DNA from: Sulfurovum sp. | Lineage (GTDB): Bacteria; Campylobacterota; Campylobacteria; Campylobacterales; Sulfurovaceae | Reading direction: 5' to 3' | Assembly (NCBI GenBank): GCA_022729615.1 | Contig: DZAQ01000004.1 | Coordinates: 1 to 14,563 of the forward strand | DNA: 14,563 nt | Part shown: piece after piece, positions 1 through 7,188 of the stretch | Numbering within the stretch: position 1 is the first letter of the stretch | Layout: every line of letters starts with the position of its first letter | Program-made: the position numbers and the translations under genes | The notes under the pieces: model-generated | Database searches by the model: none | What the model was told of the DNA's origin: nothing | The model's input: only the letters and a program-made list of their open reading frames with translations

Positions 1-7
1 TTTTGGG

Positions 8-13
8 TATAAT
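8..13 (+). promoter_or_regulatory. -10 box of bioB (probably leaderless)
   Basis: A perfect TATAAT preceded by TTTTGGG, the T-rich style of Campylobacterota sigma70 promoters that often lack a clear -35. The bioB ATG begins six bases after the box, so a start site at the usual 6-8 base distance would fall on or next to the ATG. There is no room for a Shine-Dalgarno sequence. The upstream flank is outside the window. Confidence 0.65.
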
Positions 14-19
14 CCCCAC

Positions 20-877
20 ATGAAAGAGAAACAGATATTTTTATGCGCGATCAACAACATACTTTCCGGAACATGCAACGAAGATTGCAAGTTTTGCACG
101 CAAAGTCTGCGCTACCATGCTGACATTGCGCGCTACAACTACAAACCTATTGAGCAGATTGTTACCGAGGCAAAACAGGCAAAAATGGTTGGGGCGCTTG
201 GATACTGTCTTGTCACTGCCGGCAAAGGTTTGGATGATAAAAAAACAGACTTTGTCGCACGCGCCGCACAAGCCATCAAAAGAGAAGTTGAAGGACTCAA
301 TCTGATAGCCTGCAATGGCACGGCAACCCTCGAGCAGTTGAGATTTCTAAAATCACACGGCATAGACAGCTACAACCACAATCTTGAGTGTTCCGAAAAC
401 TACTATCCGCAAATCTGTACCACCCACGGATGGAGCGAACGCTATGCTACCTGCCAAAATGTCAAATCAGCAGGATTATCTCTTTGCAGCGGAGGAATAT
501 TCGGCATGGGAGAGAGCAGTCAAGACAGGGAGGATCTGCTTGTGGCCATCGCCTCTTTGGAGCCGGAGTCTGTGCCCCTCAACTTCTACCATCCCAATCC
601 TGCACTGCCGATACAAACACGCAATATCGAGCAAAAAGAGGCAGTGGAGATCATTCGAAAAGCACGCAGCCTGATCGGCGAGGAGAGGCTTTTGATGGTG
701 GCCGGCGGAAGAGAGCTTCTTTTTTCCACAGAAGAGATGAAGATGTTTGAGGCAGGTGCCAATGCTATTGTGATCGGCAACTACCTCACAACATCGGGAG
801 AGGCACCCGACAAGGATCTATGCATGCTCAAAAGTCATGGATACACCGTAGCCACTTCTTGTGGCTCGCATGATTAA
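20..877 (+). CDS. bioB: Biotin synthase BioB
   Basis: Radical-SAM enzyme that inserts sulfur into dethiobiotin in the last step of biotin synthesis, in the cytosol. The 4Fe-4S/SAM motif CxxxCxxC is at C19, C23 and C26. The residues matching the 2Fe-2S ligands of the E. coli enzyme are visible as C63, C98, C156 (in LCSGGIFGMGE) and R231 (in AGGRE). YNHNLE at 118-123 is the standard substrate-site signature. At 285 aa it is shorter than the roughly 345-aa enterobacterial enzyme, as is normal for Campylobacterota BioB. The ATG at 20 is chosen because the product starts just ahead of the conserved core; there is no SD, and the -10 box lies immediately upstream. No other biotin gene is adjacent. 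It converges on the next gene across a hairpin at 908-929. Confidence 0.95.
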   Translation: MKEKQIFLCAINNILSGTCNEDCKFCTQSLRYHADIARYNYKPIEQIVTEAKQAKMVGALGYCLVTAGKGLDDKKTDFVARAAQAIKREVEGLNLIACNGTATLEQLRFLKSHGIDSYNHNLECSENYYPQICTTHGWSERYATCQNVKSAGLSLCSGGIFGMGESSQDREDLLVAIASLEPESVPLNFYHPNPALPIQTRNIEQKEAVEIIRKARSLIGEERLLMVAGGRELLFSTEEMKMFEAGANAIVIGNYLTTSGEAPDKDLCMLKSHGYTVATSCGSHD

Positions 878-907
878 GTTCTGCCTTCACGACAGCAAAA
901 CAATCCT

Positions 908-929
908 TCACTCTCCAACAAGAGAGTGA
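908..929. terminator. Hairpin between convergent genes
   Basis: Perfect 8-bp inverted repeat (TCACTCTC at 908-915, GAGAGTGA at 922-929) with a 6-base loop, in the 62-base gap between the 3' ends of bioB and the gene at 940-1767. No strong T-run follows on either strand (only ATTTTA some 15 bases on), so termination efficiency is uncertain; the symmetric position suggests a shared terminator. Confidence 0.5.
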
Positions 930-939
930 TAGATAAATT

Positions 940-1767
940 TTAGTTTTGGACGCTTTGTATAGCCTCTTGAAGCTCTTTTTCGAATGCGCTGTCTCGAGGC
1001 GGCTCTACAGCTTTCACCGACTCCGGCTTCACCACTTCGATTGAGGAGGTGTCATCCTTGTCATTTTTGCTGCCGCTCATGACAGCTTCTCTGCTCTTTT
1101 TGAGTTTGGCTTCAAGTTCCGCTATCTTTGCGTCTATTTTCTCGACCTGCGACTCGACAGTTTGCAATGCCTCTTTTTTCTTATCATCACTTATCGTACT
1201 TGCCTTATCAACCGCTTCACTTTTTGCTTTTTCAGCCAAGGGCAATTCGTTTTTTACTTCTGAAGTTTGAGCGGGAACCGCTGGTACCGCAACCACCTCT
1301 TTAGTATCACTTTTTACACTTTTTGTACTCTCTGGTTTGCTTTGATTTTCTTCCACTAAAACCGGCAACATTTTGACGGCAGAAAGATTTTCGTCGCTTG
1401 ACTTCACATCTTCAACAGCTTTTGGTTCTACTGCGTCTGCTTTGGCTTCAATTTTATCATTTATGATAGGAGTCTCTTTCGCCGGCTGGGTGGACTTTTC
1501 AACTGGTGATGATATGTTTGCTTCCGGAACATTCTGACTCACCGCAGAAGCACTCTCCTTCTCTTCTGCACTCGCCTCTTGTACCGGTGCGCTTGGCTCT
1601 AGAATATCATCACTCTGCAATGAGGACTTCTCTTTGGAAATCGACTGCAAAAGAGCGCTCTCTTCTTTCTCGATTTTTTGTATATTTTCCTCTATGGCAA
1701 ATGGGTTTTCCGAGGCAAACAGACCCGATACCATCGCAACTACCAAAATACTACTCTTTAAAATCAT
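940..1767 (-). CDS. Exported low-complexity protein, positional counterpart of CgpA; candidate N-glycoprotein
   Basis: 275 aa with a Sec signal peptide (hydrophobic 4-17, likely cleavage after A18 before SENPF). A long Glu/Lys/Ser/Ala/Pro-rich, probably disordered segment runs from about 40 to 195. A short coiled coil lies around 200-228, then an acidic tail. Three sites fit the bacterial oligosaccharyltransferase sequon D/E-x-N-x-S/T: N84 (EANIS), N127 (DENLS) and N141 (EENQS), all in the disordered part. It is the last gene of recA-eno-FtsB-like, the position held in C. jejuni by cgpA (Cj1670c), a periplasmic N-glycoprotein. Sequence homology cannot be judged here because composition dominates, and no globular AMIN-type domain is visible. 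The ATG overlaps the preceding gene by 17 bases and has an AGGTGA ribosome site. Function unknown; periplasmic location is the firm part. Confidence 0.8.
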   Translation of the reverse strand: MILKSSILVVAMVSGLFASENPFAIEENIQKIEKEESALLQSISKEKSSLQSDDILEPSAPVQEASAEEKESASAVSQNVPEANISSPVEKSTQPAKETPIINDKIEAKADAVEPKAVEDVKSSDENLSAVKMLPVLVEENQSKPESTKSVKSDTKEVVAVPAVPAQTSEVKNELPLAEKAKSEAVDKASTISDDKKKEALQTVESQVEKIDAKIAELEAKLKKSREAVMSGSKNDKDDTSSIEVVKPESVKAVEPPRDSAFEKELQEAIQSVQN

Positions 1768-2008
1768 CTGTTATCACCTCTCCCGGCTGCAACTGCTTAA
1801 GTTCAAAAAACTCTTTTTGAAGTCTTTGATTTTCACTTTTCAAATCAAATGCCTCTTTTGAGAGTGACTCTTTGTCTTCCTGTAGTGCATTCAACACAGT
1901 CAAAGAGTTCTCACCAAATAAAACATTTATCAAATAGACCCCAAAAAGAATCATTACTACTAATATTACCCCAATAACCTTCAAAGAGAGACCAAAAGTC
2001 TCCCCCAT
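1751..2008 (-). CDS. FtsB/DivIC-like single-span membrane protein
   Basis: 85 aa with one transmembrane helix (about 9-31), then a periplasmic coiled-coil segment with heptad-like Leu spacing (36-72) and a short acidic tail. This is the layout of FtsB/DivIC septum initiators, and the position matches C. jejuni Cj1671c between eno and cgpA. The reading frame can be extended to a GTG at 2035 inside eno, but the ATG at 2008 is preferred: it lies 10 bases past the eno stop and has AAAGAGAG just upstream. Its 3' end overlaps the next gene by 17 bases, so the two are probably translated together. The role in division is inferred from architecture and position; small coiled-coil membrane proteins are easily over-assigned. 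Confidence 0.75.
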   Translation of the reverse strand: MGETFGLSLKVIGVILVVMILFGVYLINVLFGENSLTVLNALQEDKESLSKEAFDLKSENQRLQKEFFELKQLQPGEVITDDFKE

Positions 2009-2018
2009 ACTCTCTTTA

Positions 2019-3290
2019 CTACTCAAAAAGTGCACTGCCTAGATACTCAAATTGCCCCAATTCTCTTTCAATCTCAAGCAATCTGTTGTATTTTGCGATT
2101 CTGTCACTTCTCGCTGTCGAACCGGTTTTGATCTCTCCAGTGTTGAGCGCAACTGCAAAATCAGCTATAAACGCATCTTCACTCTCCCCTGATCGGTGGC
2201 TCATAACACACTTATAGCCGCTTCTCTGTGCTAGTCTTACAGTCTGCATCGTTTCTGAAACCGTACCGATTTGGTTTGGTTTGATCAAAATAGAGTTAGC
2301 GATGCCTTTTTTTATCCCTTCAGCAAAAATTGCTACATTTGTCACAAAGAGATCATCGCCGACAAGCTGGATCTTCCCTCCAAGCGCCTCAGTAAGCTCT
2401 TTCCACCCATCCCAATCATCTTCGCTCAAGCCGTCTTCGATAGAAACGATGGGATATTTGCTGCATAGATCAACATAATACGCAACCATCTCCGAACTGG
2501 TCAACTCACGATTTTCAGACTTCAAAAGGTATTTTCCTGCACTGTTTATCAATTCGCTTGCCGCGACATCCATTGCAATAACAATCTCTTCTCCGGGCTT
2601 ATAGCCGGCTTTTTTGATCGCCTCCATGATGACTGTAAGTGGCTCTTCATTGCTCTTGAGATTTGGCGCGAACCCTCCCTCGTCTCCAACAGCCGTACTT
2701 TCACCCATATCATTGATTACTTTTTTGAGATTGTGATAAATCTCTGCACATGCCTGCAATCCATCAGAAAATGCCTCAAACCCTACAGGCATAACCATAT
2801 ATTCTTGAAAATCAACCGAGTTATTCGCATGCTCTCCGCCATTGATGATATTAAGCATCGGAACCGGCATTGTCACTGCATTTGCACCGCCAAGATAACG
2901 ATACAGAGGCAGACCAATGCTGTCAGCCGCAGCTCTTGCCACTGCCATAGAGACTCCCAAAACCGCATTTGCACCGAGATTTGCATAATTATCTGTGCCG
3001 TCAAGCTCTTTCATGGTCAAATCAATTTCAGCCTGATTGAATGGGCTAAGCCCTACCAAGGCATCTGCAATCTGTGTATTGACATTTTCACAAGCCTGCA
3101 AAACGCCTTTACCCATATATCGCGCTCCGCCGTCTCGAAGCTCCAATGCCTCTCTTTTGCCTGTACTCGCTCCGCTTGGCACTATAGCACTTGCCGTTAC
3201 ACCATCACTCAAGCGAACAGTTGCTCGCACGGTTGGGTTCCCTCTGCTATCCATCACCTCATCAGCTATAACATCATCGATATAAACCAT
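2019..3290 (-). CDS. eno: Enolase
   Basis: Converts 2-phosphoglycerate to phosphoenolpyruvate in the cytosol; in bacteria that use little sugar it serves gluconeogenesis. Family signatures: MDSRGNPTV near 13-21, SGASTGKREALELRD at 39-53, GDEGGFAP at 202-209 (catalytic E204), metal ligands D241, E285 and D312, the catalytic lysine K337 in LIKPNQIGT, and SHRSGESED at 364-372. The length of 423 aa is normal. The frame extends 14 codons further upstream, but the ATG at 3290 is the start: it gives the family N terminus MVYIDDV and follows a GAGGAGAG ribosome site. It has its own promoter (3323-3328) and is followed by the FtsB-like gene. Confidence 0.97.
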   Translation of the reverse strand: MVYIDDVIADEVMDSRGNPTVRATVRLSDGVTASAIVPSGASTGKREALELRDGGARYMGKGVLQACENVNTQIADALVGLSPFNQAEIDLTMKELDGTDNYANLGANAVLGVSMAVARAAADSIGLPLYRYLGGANAVTMPVPMLNIINGGEHANNSVDFQEYMVMPVGFEAFSDGLQACAEIYHNLKKVINDMGESTAVGDEGGFAPNLKSNEEPLTVIMEAIKKAGYKPGEEIVIAMDVAASELINSAGKYLLKSENRELTSSEMVAYYVDLCSKYPIVSIEDGLSEDDWDGWKELTEALGGKIQLVGDDLFVTNVAIFAEGIKKGIANSILIKPNQIGTVSETMQTVRLAQRSGYKCVMSHRSGESEDAFIADFAVALNTGEIKTGSTARSDRIAKYNRLLEIERELGQFEYLGSALFE

Positions 3291-3322
3291 AATTCTCTCC
3301 TCGAATGAAATTTTTACATTTG

Positions 3323-3328
3323 ATTCTA
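3323..3328 (-). promoter_or_regulatory. -10 box of eno
   Basis: On the minus strand this reads TAGAAT preceded by TTTTTGA, the Campylobacterota sigma70 style without a recognisable -35. It implies a leader of about 25 bases before the eno ATG, which contains the GAGGAGAG ribosome site. Confidence 0.55.
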
Positions 3329-3367
3329 TCAAAAATAAACCAAAACTATCGATGTTTCAATTCAATT

Positions 3368-3388
3368 TTATAACAAATGCTGTTATAA
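3368..3388. repeat. AT-rich perfect inverted repeat 3' of recA
   Basis: TTATAAC and GTTATAA (7 bp) separated by a 7-base loop, beginning one base past the recA stop. It is too AT-rich to be a strong terminator and no T-run follows on the minus strand. It could be a weak terminator or a protein site upstream of the eno promoter. Confidence 0.35.
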
Positions 3389-3389
3389 G

Positions 3390-4436
3390 TTATAAATCCA
3401 TATCATCGCCCATCTCATCAGTAGATATAGTAAGAATATTTTCTACGCCCAATGCCTCTTTGATTTTGGCTTCAATCTCTGCACTTAGTATTTTGTTCTC
3501 TTTGAGCGTAACCTTTGCATTCTCTTTGCCCTGACCAAGTTTTTGCTCCTGATAGCTAAACCATGCGCCTGATTTATCGATAATATCCAGCTTGATGCCA
3601 TAATCTATGAGCTCACCCTCTTTGGATATCCCCTCTCCAAACATTATGTCAAATTCAGCCTGCCTAAAAGGCGGAGCCACTTTATTTTTGACAACTTTTG
3701 CCTTGACACGGTTCCCTATTTGAGACTCTCCTTGTTTGAGCGTCGCAATTCTGCGCACATCGATACGCACAGAGGCATAAAATTTCAAAGCATTTCCGCC
3801 GGTTGTTGTTTCGGGAGAACCGTACCCCATCATGCCGATCTTCATTCTGATTTGATTGATGAAGATAACCGTAGTATTCATTTTGTGGAGGATGCTAGTC
3901 AATTTCCGCAAAGCCTTAGACATCAGCCTTGCCTGCATTCCCACCTGCAAATCTCCCATATCGCCCTCGATCTCTGCCTTCGGAGTCAGTGCCGCCACAG
4001 AGTCAATAACTACCAAATCCACGGCACCGCTTCGCGCGACCGTCTCAAGCACATCAAGCGCCTGCTCTCCAAAATCCGGCTGCGATACCAAAAGATTCTC
4101 TATATCCACACCAAGATTTTTGGCATACATCACATCAAGTGCATGCTCGGCATCGATGAATGCGCAAACCATCCCCTCCGCTTGAGCTGAAGCGATTGCC
4201 TGGAGCGCAAGGGTCGTTTTCCCTGATGATTCAGGACCATATATCTCGATGATTCTGCCTTGCGGAATACCCCCTATCCCAAGCGCCATATCAAGCCCCA
4301 AAGATCCGGTACTGATCGCCTCTATCGGCTCTATCTCCTTGTCTCCAAGACGCATGAGCGTCCCTTTTCCGAATGTTTTATCTATCTGCTTGATAGCCAT
4401 CTCCAAAGCTTTTTGTTTATTCGCATCCATTGCCAT
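3390..4436 (-). CDS. recA: Recombinase RecA
   Basis: ATP-dependent strand-exchange protein for homologous recombination and repair. Walker A GPESSGKT is at 67-74, Walker B is in LVVIDSVAALTP, and the L2-region signature FINQIRMKIG and GNALKFYASVR are present. 348 aa with the usual short acidic C terminus (DEMGDDMDL). The frame continues to a TTG at 4442, but the ATG at 4436 is preferred because AAGGA sits six bases upstream of it and overlaps the TTG alternative. A second ATG two codons later is possible. No LexA-type SOS box was recognised upstream; many Campylobacterota lack LexA. First gene of the conserved recA-eno cluster. Confidence 0.97.
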   Translation of the reverse strand: MAMDANKQKALEMAIKQIDKTFGKGTLMRLGDKEIEPIEAISTGSLGLDMALGIGGIPQGRIIEIYGPESSGKTTLALQAIASAQAEGMVCAFIDAEHALDVMYAKNLGVDIENLLVSQPDFGEQALDVLETVARSGAVDLVVIDSVAALTPKAEIEGDMGDLQVGMQARLMSKALRKLTSILHKMNTTVIFINQIRMKIGMMGYGSPETTTGGNALKFYASVRIDVRRIATLKQGESQIGNRVKAKVVKNKVAPPFRQAEFDIMFGEGISKEGELIDYGIKLDIIDKSGAWFSYQEQKLGQGKENAKVTLKENKILSAEIEAKIKEALGVENILTISTDEMGDDMDL

Positions 4437-4461
4437 GCACAATCCTTTTGATTTTTAATAG

Positions 4462-4467
4462 ATTTTA
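4462..4467 (-). promoter_or_regulatory. -10 box of recA
   Basis: Minus-strand TAAAAT with an upstream TG (TGTAAAAT, an extended -10 arrangement), giving a leader of roughly 20 bases to the recA ATG. The -35 region is unclear. Confidence 0.45.
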
Positions 4468-4551
4468 CACCATTGTATTCCCTTTTAGATAAATTCTTTC
4501 AATAGATGACAATATGTCATTTTTTCAAGTGAGATATCAATCTTTTTTAGA

Positions 4552-4557
4552 TAAAAT
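4552..4557 (+). promoter_or_regulatory. -10 box of mqnD-murB
   Basis: TAAAAT preceded by TCTTTTTTAGA, a typical Campylobacterota T-rich upstream tract. It implies a start near 4564 and a leader of about 20 bases to the mqnD ATG. It faces away from the recA promoter in the 148-base divergent gap. Confidence 0.5.
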
Positions 4558-4584
4558 CGATTCATCTATCAATAAGCGACTGCA

Positions 4585-5445
4585 ATGAAAATTCAAATAG
4601 CCCACTCCCCGGATGCGGATGATATTTTTATGTACTATGCCATCAAGTTTGGGTGGGTAGAGACCAAAGATTACAACTTCAGCAATATTAGTTTGGATAT
4701 TGAGACGCTCAACAAAGAGGCGCTCAAGGGAACCTGCGATGTCACCGCGATCAGCTTTGGAATGTATCCTCTCATCAAGGAAGAGTATGCGCTTTTGCGT
4801 ACTGCCATTAGCTTTGGCGAAGGCTATGGACCCAAGCTGATACGACGAAAAGGCGAACGGCTTAAACGCAATTTCAGAGTGGCTCTCTCCGGCGAACATA
4901 CGACCAATGCTCTGCTTTTCAGGCTCTACTATCCGGATGCGAGAATCACCTATATGGATTTTCTTGAGATAGAAGAGGCTGTTTTGAACGGTACAGTCGA
5001 TGCGGGCGTACTCATCCATGAGTCCATACTCAATTACGATGAGAGCCTTGAAGTTGAGAAAGAGATTTGGGATATTTGGGTCGCGTTGGCTGGCGAAGGG
5101 CTGCCTCTTCCGCTTGGCGGGATGGCGATAAGGCGATCGATACCGCTCAATCGTGCTCTAGAAATCGAGAATATTCTTATCGAAGGGGTGCGAGTCGCCA
5201 ATGAGAAAAAAGAGCTGCTTTGCAAAAGGCTCGAAGAGGAGCATCTCGTTCGCATAAGTGATGCTATGCTTCGCAAATATCTCGACATGTACGCCTCCAA
5301 TGAATCTATCGAGCTCTCAGCATTGCAAATTCAAGCACTCAACAAACTCTATGAAATCAGTTTCAAGAACAGGCTTTCGCAGATGCCGATTGCCATAGAG
5401 GATTATCTCTTGCCGCGCGAATATACTTCTCTTCGAATGAGCTAA
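4585..5445 (+). CDS. mqnD: 1,4-dihydroxy-6-naphthoate synthase MqnD (futalosine menaquinone pathway)
   Basis: Converts cyclic dehypoxanthine futalosine to 1,4-dihydroxy-6-naphthoate in the alternative menaquinone pathway used by Campylobacterota. HSPDADDIFM at 7-16 is the family N-terminal signature. H145 in LIHES matches the catalytic histidine of the Thermus enzyme in number and context, and LPLPLGGMAIRR at 173-184 is characteristic. The fold is a periplasmic-binding-protein-like bilobe, without a signal peptide. 286 aa is normal. The ribosome site before the ATG is weak (AAGCGA). The stop codon abuts the murB ATG directly, so the two are co-transcribed although their pathways differ. The paralogue MqnA is the main confusion risk; the LIHE histidine and the PLPLGG stretch favour MqnD. 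Confidence 0.88.
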   Translation: MKIQIAHSPDADDIFMYYAIKFGWVETKDYNFSNISLDIETLNKEALKGTCDVTAISFGMYPLIKEEYALLRTAISFGEGYGPKLIRRKGERLKRNFRVALSGEHTTNALLFRLYYPDARITYMDFLEIEEAVLNGTVDAGVLIHESILNYDESLEVEKEIWDIWVALAGEGLPLPLGGMAIRRSIPLNRALEIENILIEGVRVANEKKELLCKRLEEEHLVRISDAMLRKYLDMYASNESIELSALQIQALNKLYEISFKNRLSQMPIAIEDYLLPREYTSLRMS

Positions 5446-6222
5446 ATGTTTTATAAAAAGATAGATTTTAGCCGCTTTAGCAGTATCAAAATTGGGCAAG
5501 CGGAAGAGGTTTTGATCCTCGAAAAAGGTGATATTTTCCCCAATGATCGCACTCTTGTCGGCGGAGCAAACAACCTTCTCGTCTCTCCAAACCCGCCTTT
5601 GCTTATGATGCTTGGCAAAGAGTTTGCCGCCATCGAGCAGACAAAAGAGTATATCACTATAGGAGCAGCCACACCCACGGGACGCATACTCTCCTATGCC
5701 AAAAAACACGATCTGGCAGGTTTTGAATTTTGCTCCAAACTCCCGGGAACACTCGGAGGTATGCTCGCCATGAATGCCGGCGTGAAGACATTTGAAATTT
5801 TTAATATTCTCCATAGTATTCAAATCGATGGAGAGTGGAGAGACAAAGAGCAGATCGAACATGGGTATCGCTACGCAAAACTTGGCGGTATCGCAACCGC
5901 GGCACGGTTTGCAACAAAATTTGGTTTTGATCAAAATCTCTTCAATTCTCTTTTGTCACTTCGCAGCAATCAGCCACACGATCCAAGTGCCGGTTCGGCA
6001 TTTAAAAATCCGACCGGAGACCATGCGGGACGGCTTATCGAAGCAGTAGGACTCAAAGGGTTTCGGATGGGCGGAATGGCTTGGAGTGAAGTGCACGCCA
6101 ATTTCCTTGTCAACCTAGGAGGAGGGAGATTTGAAGAGGCGATACACCTTCTCGCTCTCGCGAAAGAGAGGGTTCATGATGCCTTTGGTATCATACTCCA
6201 AGAGGAGATCAAGATACTCTAA
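5446..6222 (+). CDS. murB: UDP-N-acetylenolpyruvoylglucosamine reductase MurB
   Basis: FAD- and NADPH-dependent reduction to UDP-N-acetylmuramate, the second committed step of peptidoglycan precursor synthesis, cytosolic. FAD-binding signature GGANNLLV is at 39-46, LPGTLGGMLAMNAG at 99-112, GYRYAK with R142, AGSAFKNP at 182-189 with the catalytic S184, and the C-terminal EEIKIL containing the catalytic-type E254. The 258-aa length is the short form lacking the extra loop of the roughly 340-aa E. coli enzyme. The ATG follows the mqnD TAA without a gap and has little SD of its own, so reinitiation is likely. It ends six bases before a convergent gene, with no terminator hairpin seen in between. 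Confidence 0.94.
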   Translation: MFYKKIDFSRFSSIKIGQAEEVLILEKGDIFPNDRTLVGGANNLLVSPNPPLLMMLGKEFAAIEQTKEYITIGAATPTGRILSYAKKHDLAGFEFCSKLPGTLGGMLAMNAGVKTFEIFNILHSIQIDGEWRDKEQIEHGYRYAKLGGIATAARFATKFGFDQNLFNSLLSLRSNQPHDPSAGSAFKNPTGDHAGRLIEAVGLKGFRMGGMAWSEVHANFLVNLGGGRFEEAIHLLALAKERVHDAFGIILQEEIKIL

Positions 6223-6228
6223 ACTCTT

Positions 6229-6717
6229 CTACTCTATGCAGCGAACACATCGGATATACTGCGTATCGCTCTTTTTGTGCTCATAGGGAGTTCCACGCAC
6301 GACGGCATAGACGCTCCAGTATTTATTGCCGTCAGAAGGGGTTGAACTCCAAAAATCTACACCGATTTGATTTTTAAATCCGCGCTCCGTATCAAAAAGA
6401 TCTACCAGCTCTCCGACTCTCGGGAGTCTCCAGTCATTAAATCCGGCATAATTGAGCGTACTGCAGTAGCCTTGGGCATATGACCATCTTCCGGCTTTTC
6501 CGGCTGATCGATTGTGACTATAAGCTCCATCTTCCATGTCGCCATATGGCTCATCCTGCCACATCAGCTTTTTGTCATAATCGACAACTACACCGCCGCC
6601 TTGGCAGAACTCTTTGCTTCCATTTCCGCATTGAGCCTGTGTTGGAATTATATTGCCGCCGGCTACTGCCATACTTGCTGCTGCCATCAAGAGCAATGCT
6701 CCTATTTTTATCTTCAT
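6229..6717 (-). CDS. Exported DUF1566 (Lcl-like) domain protein
   Basis: 162 aa with a clear Sec signal peptide (MKIKIGALLLMAAASMAVA, cleavage near residue 19). A DUF1566/Lcl C-terminal-type domain follows: VDYDKKLMWQDEP at 46-58, GFNDWRLPRVGEL at 92-104, FWSSTP at 122-127 and YIRCVR at 154-159. Cysteines 30, 38, 85, 157 and 160 could form disulfides. The frame opens 15 codons earlier, but the ATG at 6717 is preceded by a textbook AAGGAG and begins the signal peptide. Proteins of this family are exported and common in Campylobacterota; some are implicated in adhesion elsewhere, but the role here is unknown. The 75-base gap upstream holds no clear promoter that I can name. Confidence 0.88.
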   Translation of the reverse strand: MKIKIGALLLMAAASMAVAGGNIIPTQAQCGNGSKEFCQGGGVVVDYDKKLMWQDEPYGDMEDGAYSHNRSAGKAGRWSYAQGYCSTLNYAGFNDWRLPRVGELVDLFDTERGFKNQIGVDFWSSTPSDGNKYWSVYAVVRGTPYEHKKSDTQYIRCVRCIE

Positions 6718-6792
6718 CGGTTTCTCCTTGCTAAATCCAAAATTATTTGTAGATAGTAACATAAATTAACTCATATTAATCTAAAAAATATT

Positions 6793-7179
6793 TTACCAGC
6801 TATCCTCGTCTATAATTTTATTTTTATGTTTTGCCTTTTTGTGGCTATTGCTATGCTTGAGTTTCTGCAGGCGATTTAAATTATCCATCTGGATTTCTCG
6901 AATTTGACCAAGCATCTGGTCAGTTAGCTGCTCATCAAGAGTGATTTGACGGTAGAGCTGATGGATATAGAGTTCAAGCTCCTTAAAATACTCAATATCC
7001 AGCGGCATAGTCTGTATGGATTCGAGTCTTTTCATCAGTTTTGTAAATTTCTCTACAAATTTCGATGCATTCATACTCTCGTCGCGAAACATCGAAAAGA
7101 GATTTTTGCTCACCTTCTCTAGTTCGGATATATATTTTTGGCGAAGAAATTTATCAACTTGCTTTTGGGTATATGCCAA
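6793..7179 (-). CDS. Uncharacterised small helical protein
   Basis: 128 aa, not recognised. Charged and almost wholly helical by composition, with no signal peptide or membrane span, so cytosolic. The C terminus is basic and histidine-rich (KLKHSNSHKKAKHKNK at 106-121) followed by an acidic tag DEDSW, which suggests nucleic-acid or metal contact but proves nothing. The start is TTG at 7179: a TGA lies two codons upstream in frame, and AGGG is seven bases before the TTG. No ATG occurs before residue 30. It starts nine bases after the upstream L,D-transpeptidase stop, so it belongs to that transcript. Confidence 0.7.
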   Translation of the reverse strand: MAYTQKQVDKFLRQKYISELEKVSKNLFSMFRDESMNASKFVEKFTKLMKRLESIQTMPLDIEYFKELELYIHQLYRQITLDEQLTDQMLGQIREIQMDNLNRLQKLKHSNSHKKAKHKNKIIDEDSW

Positions 7180-7188
7180 GCATCATCC

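Noticed and set aside
2733..3308. 191-codon plus-strand reading frame opposite eno
   Set aside because: Shadow of the eno coding strand: Cys/His/Ile-rich composition and no ribosome site or promoter.
3720..4190. 156-codon plus-strand frame opposite recA
   Set aside because: Antisense shadow of a highly conserved gene; no initiation signals.
4437..4584. SOS box upstream of recA
   Set aside because: No CTG-N10-CAG or Gram-positive-type LexA site was found; consistent with LexA being absent from many Campylobacterota.
5317..5934. 205-codon minus-strand frame across the mqnD-murB junction
   Set aside because: Spans two confidently identified genes in antisense and resembles no family.
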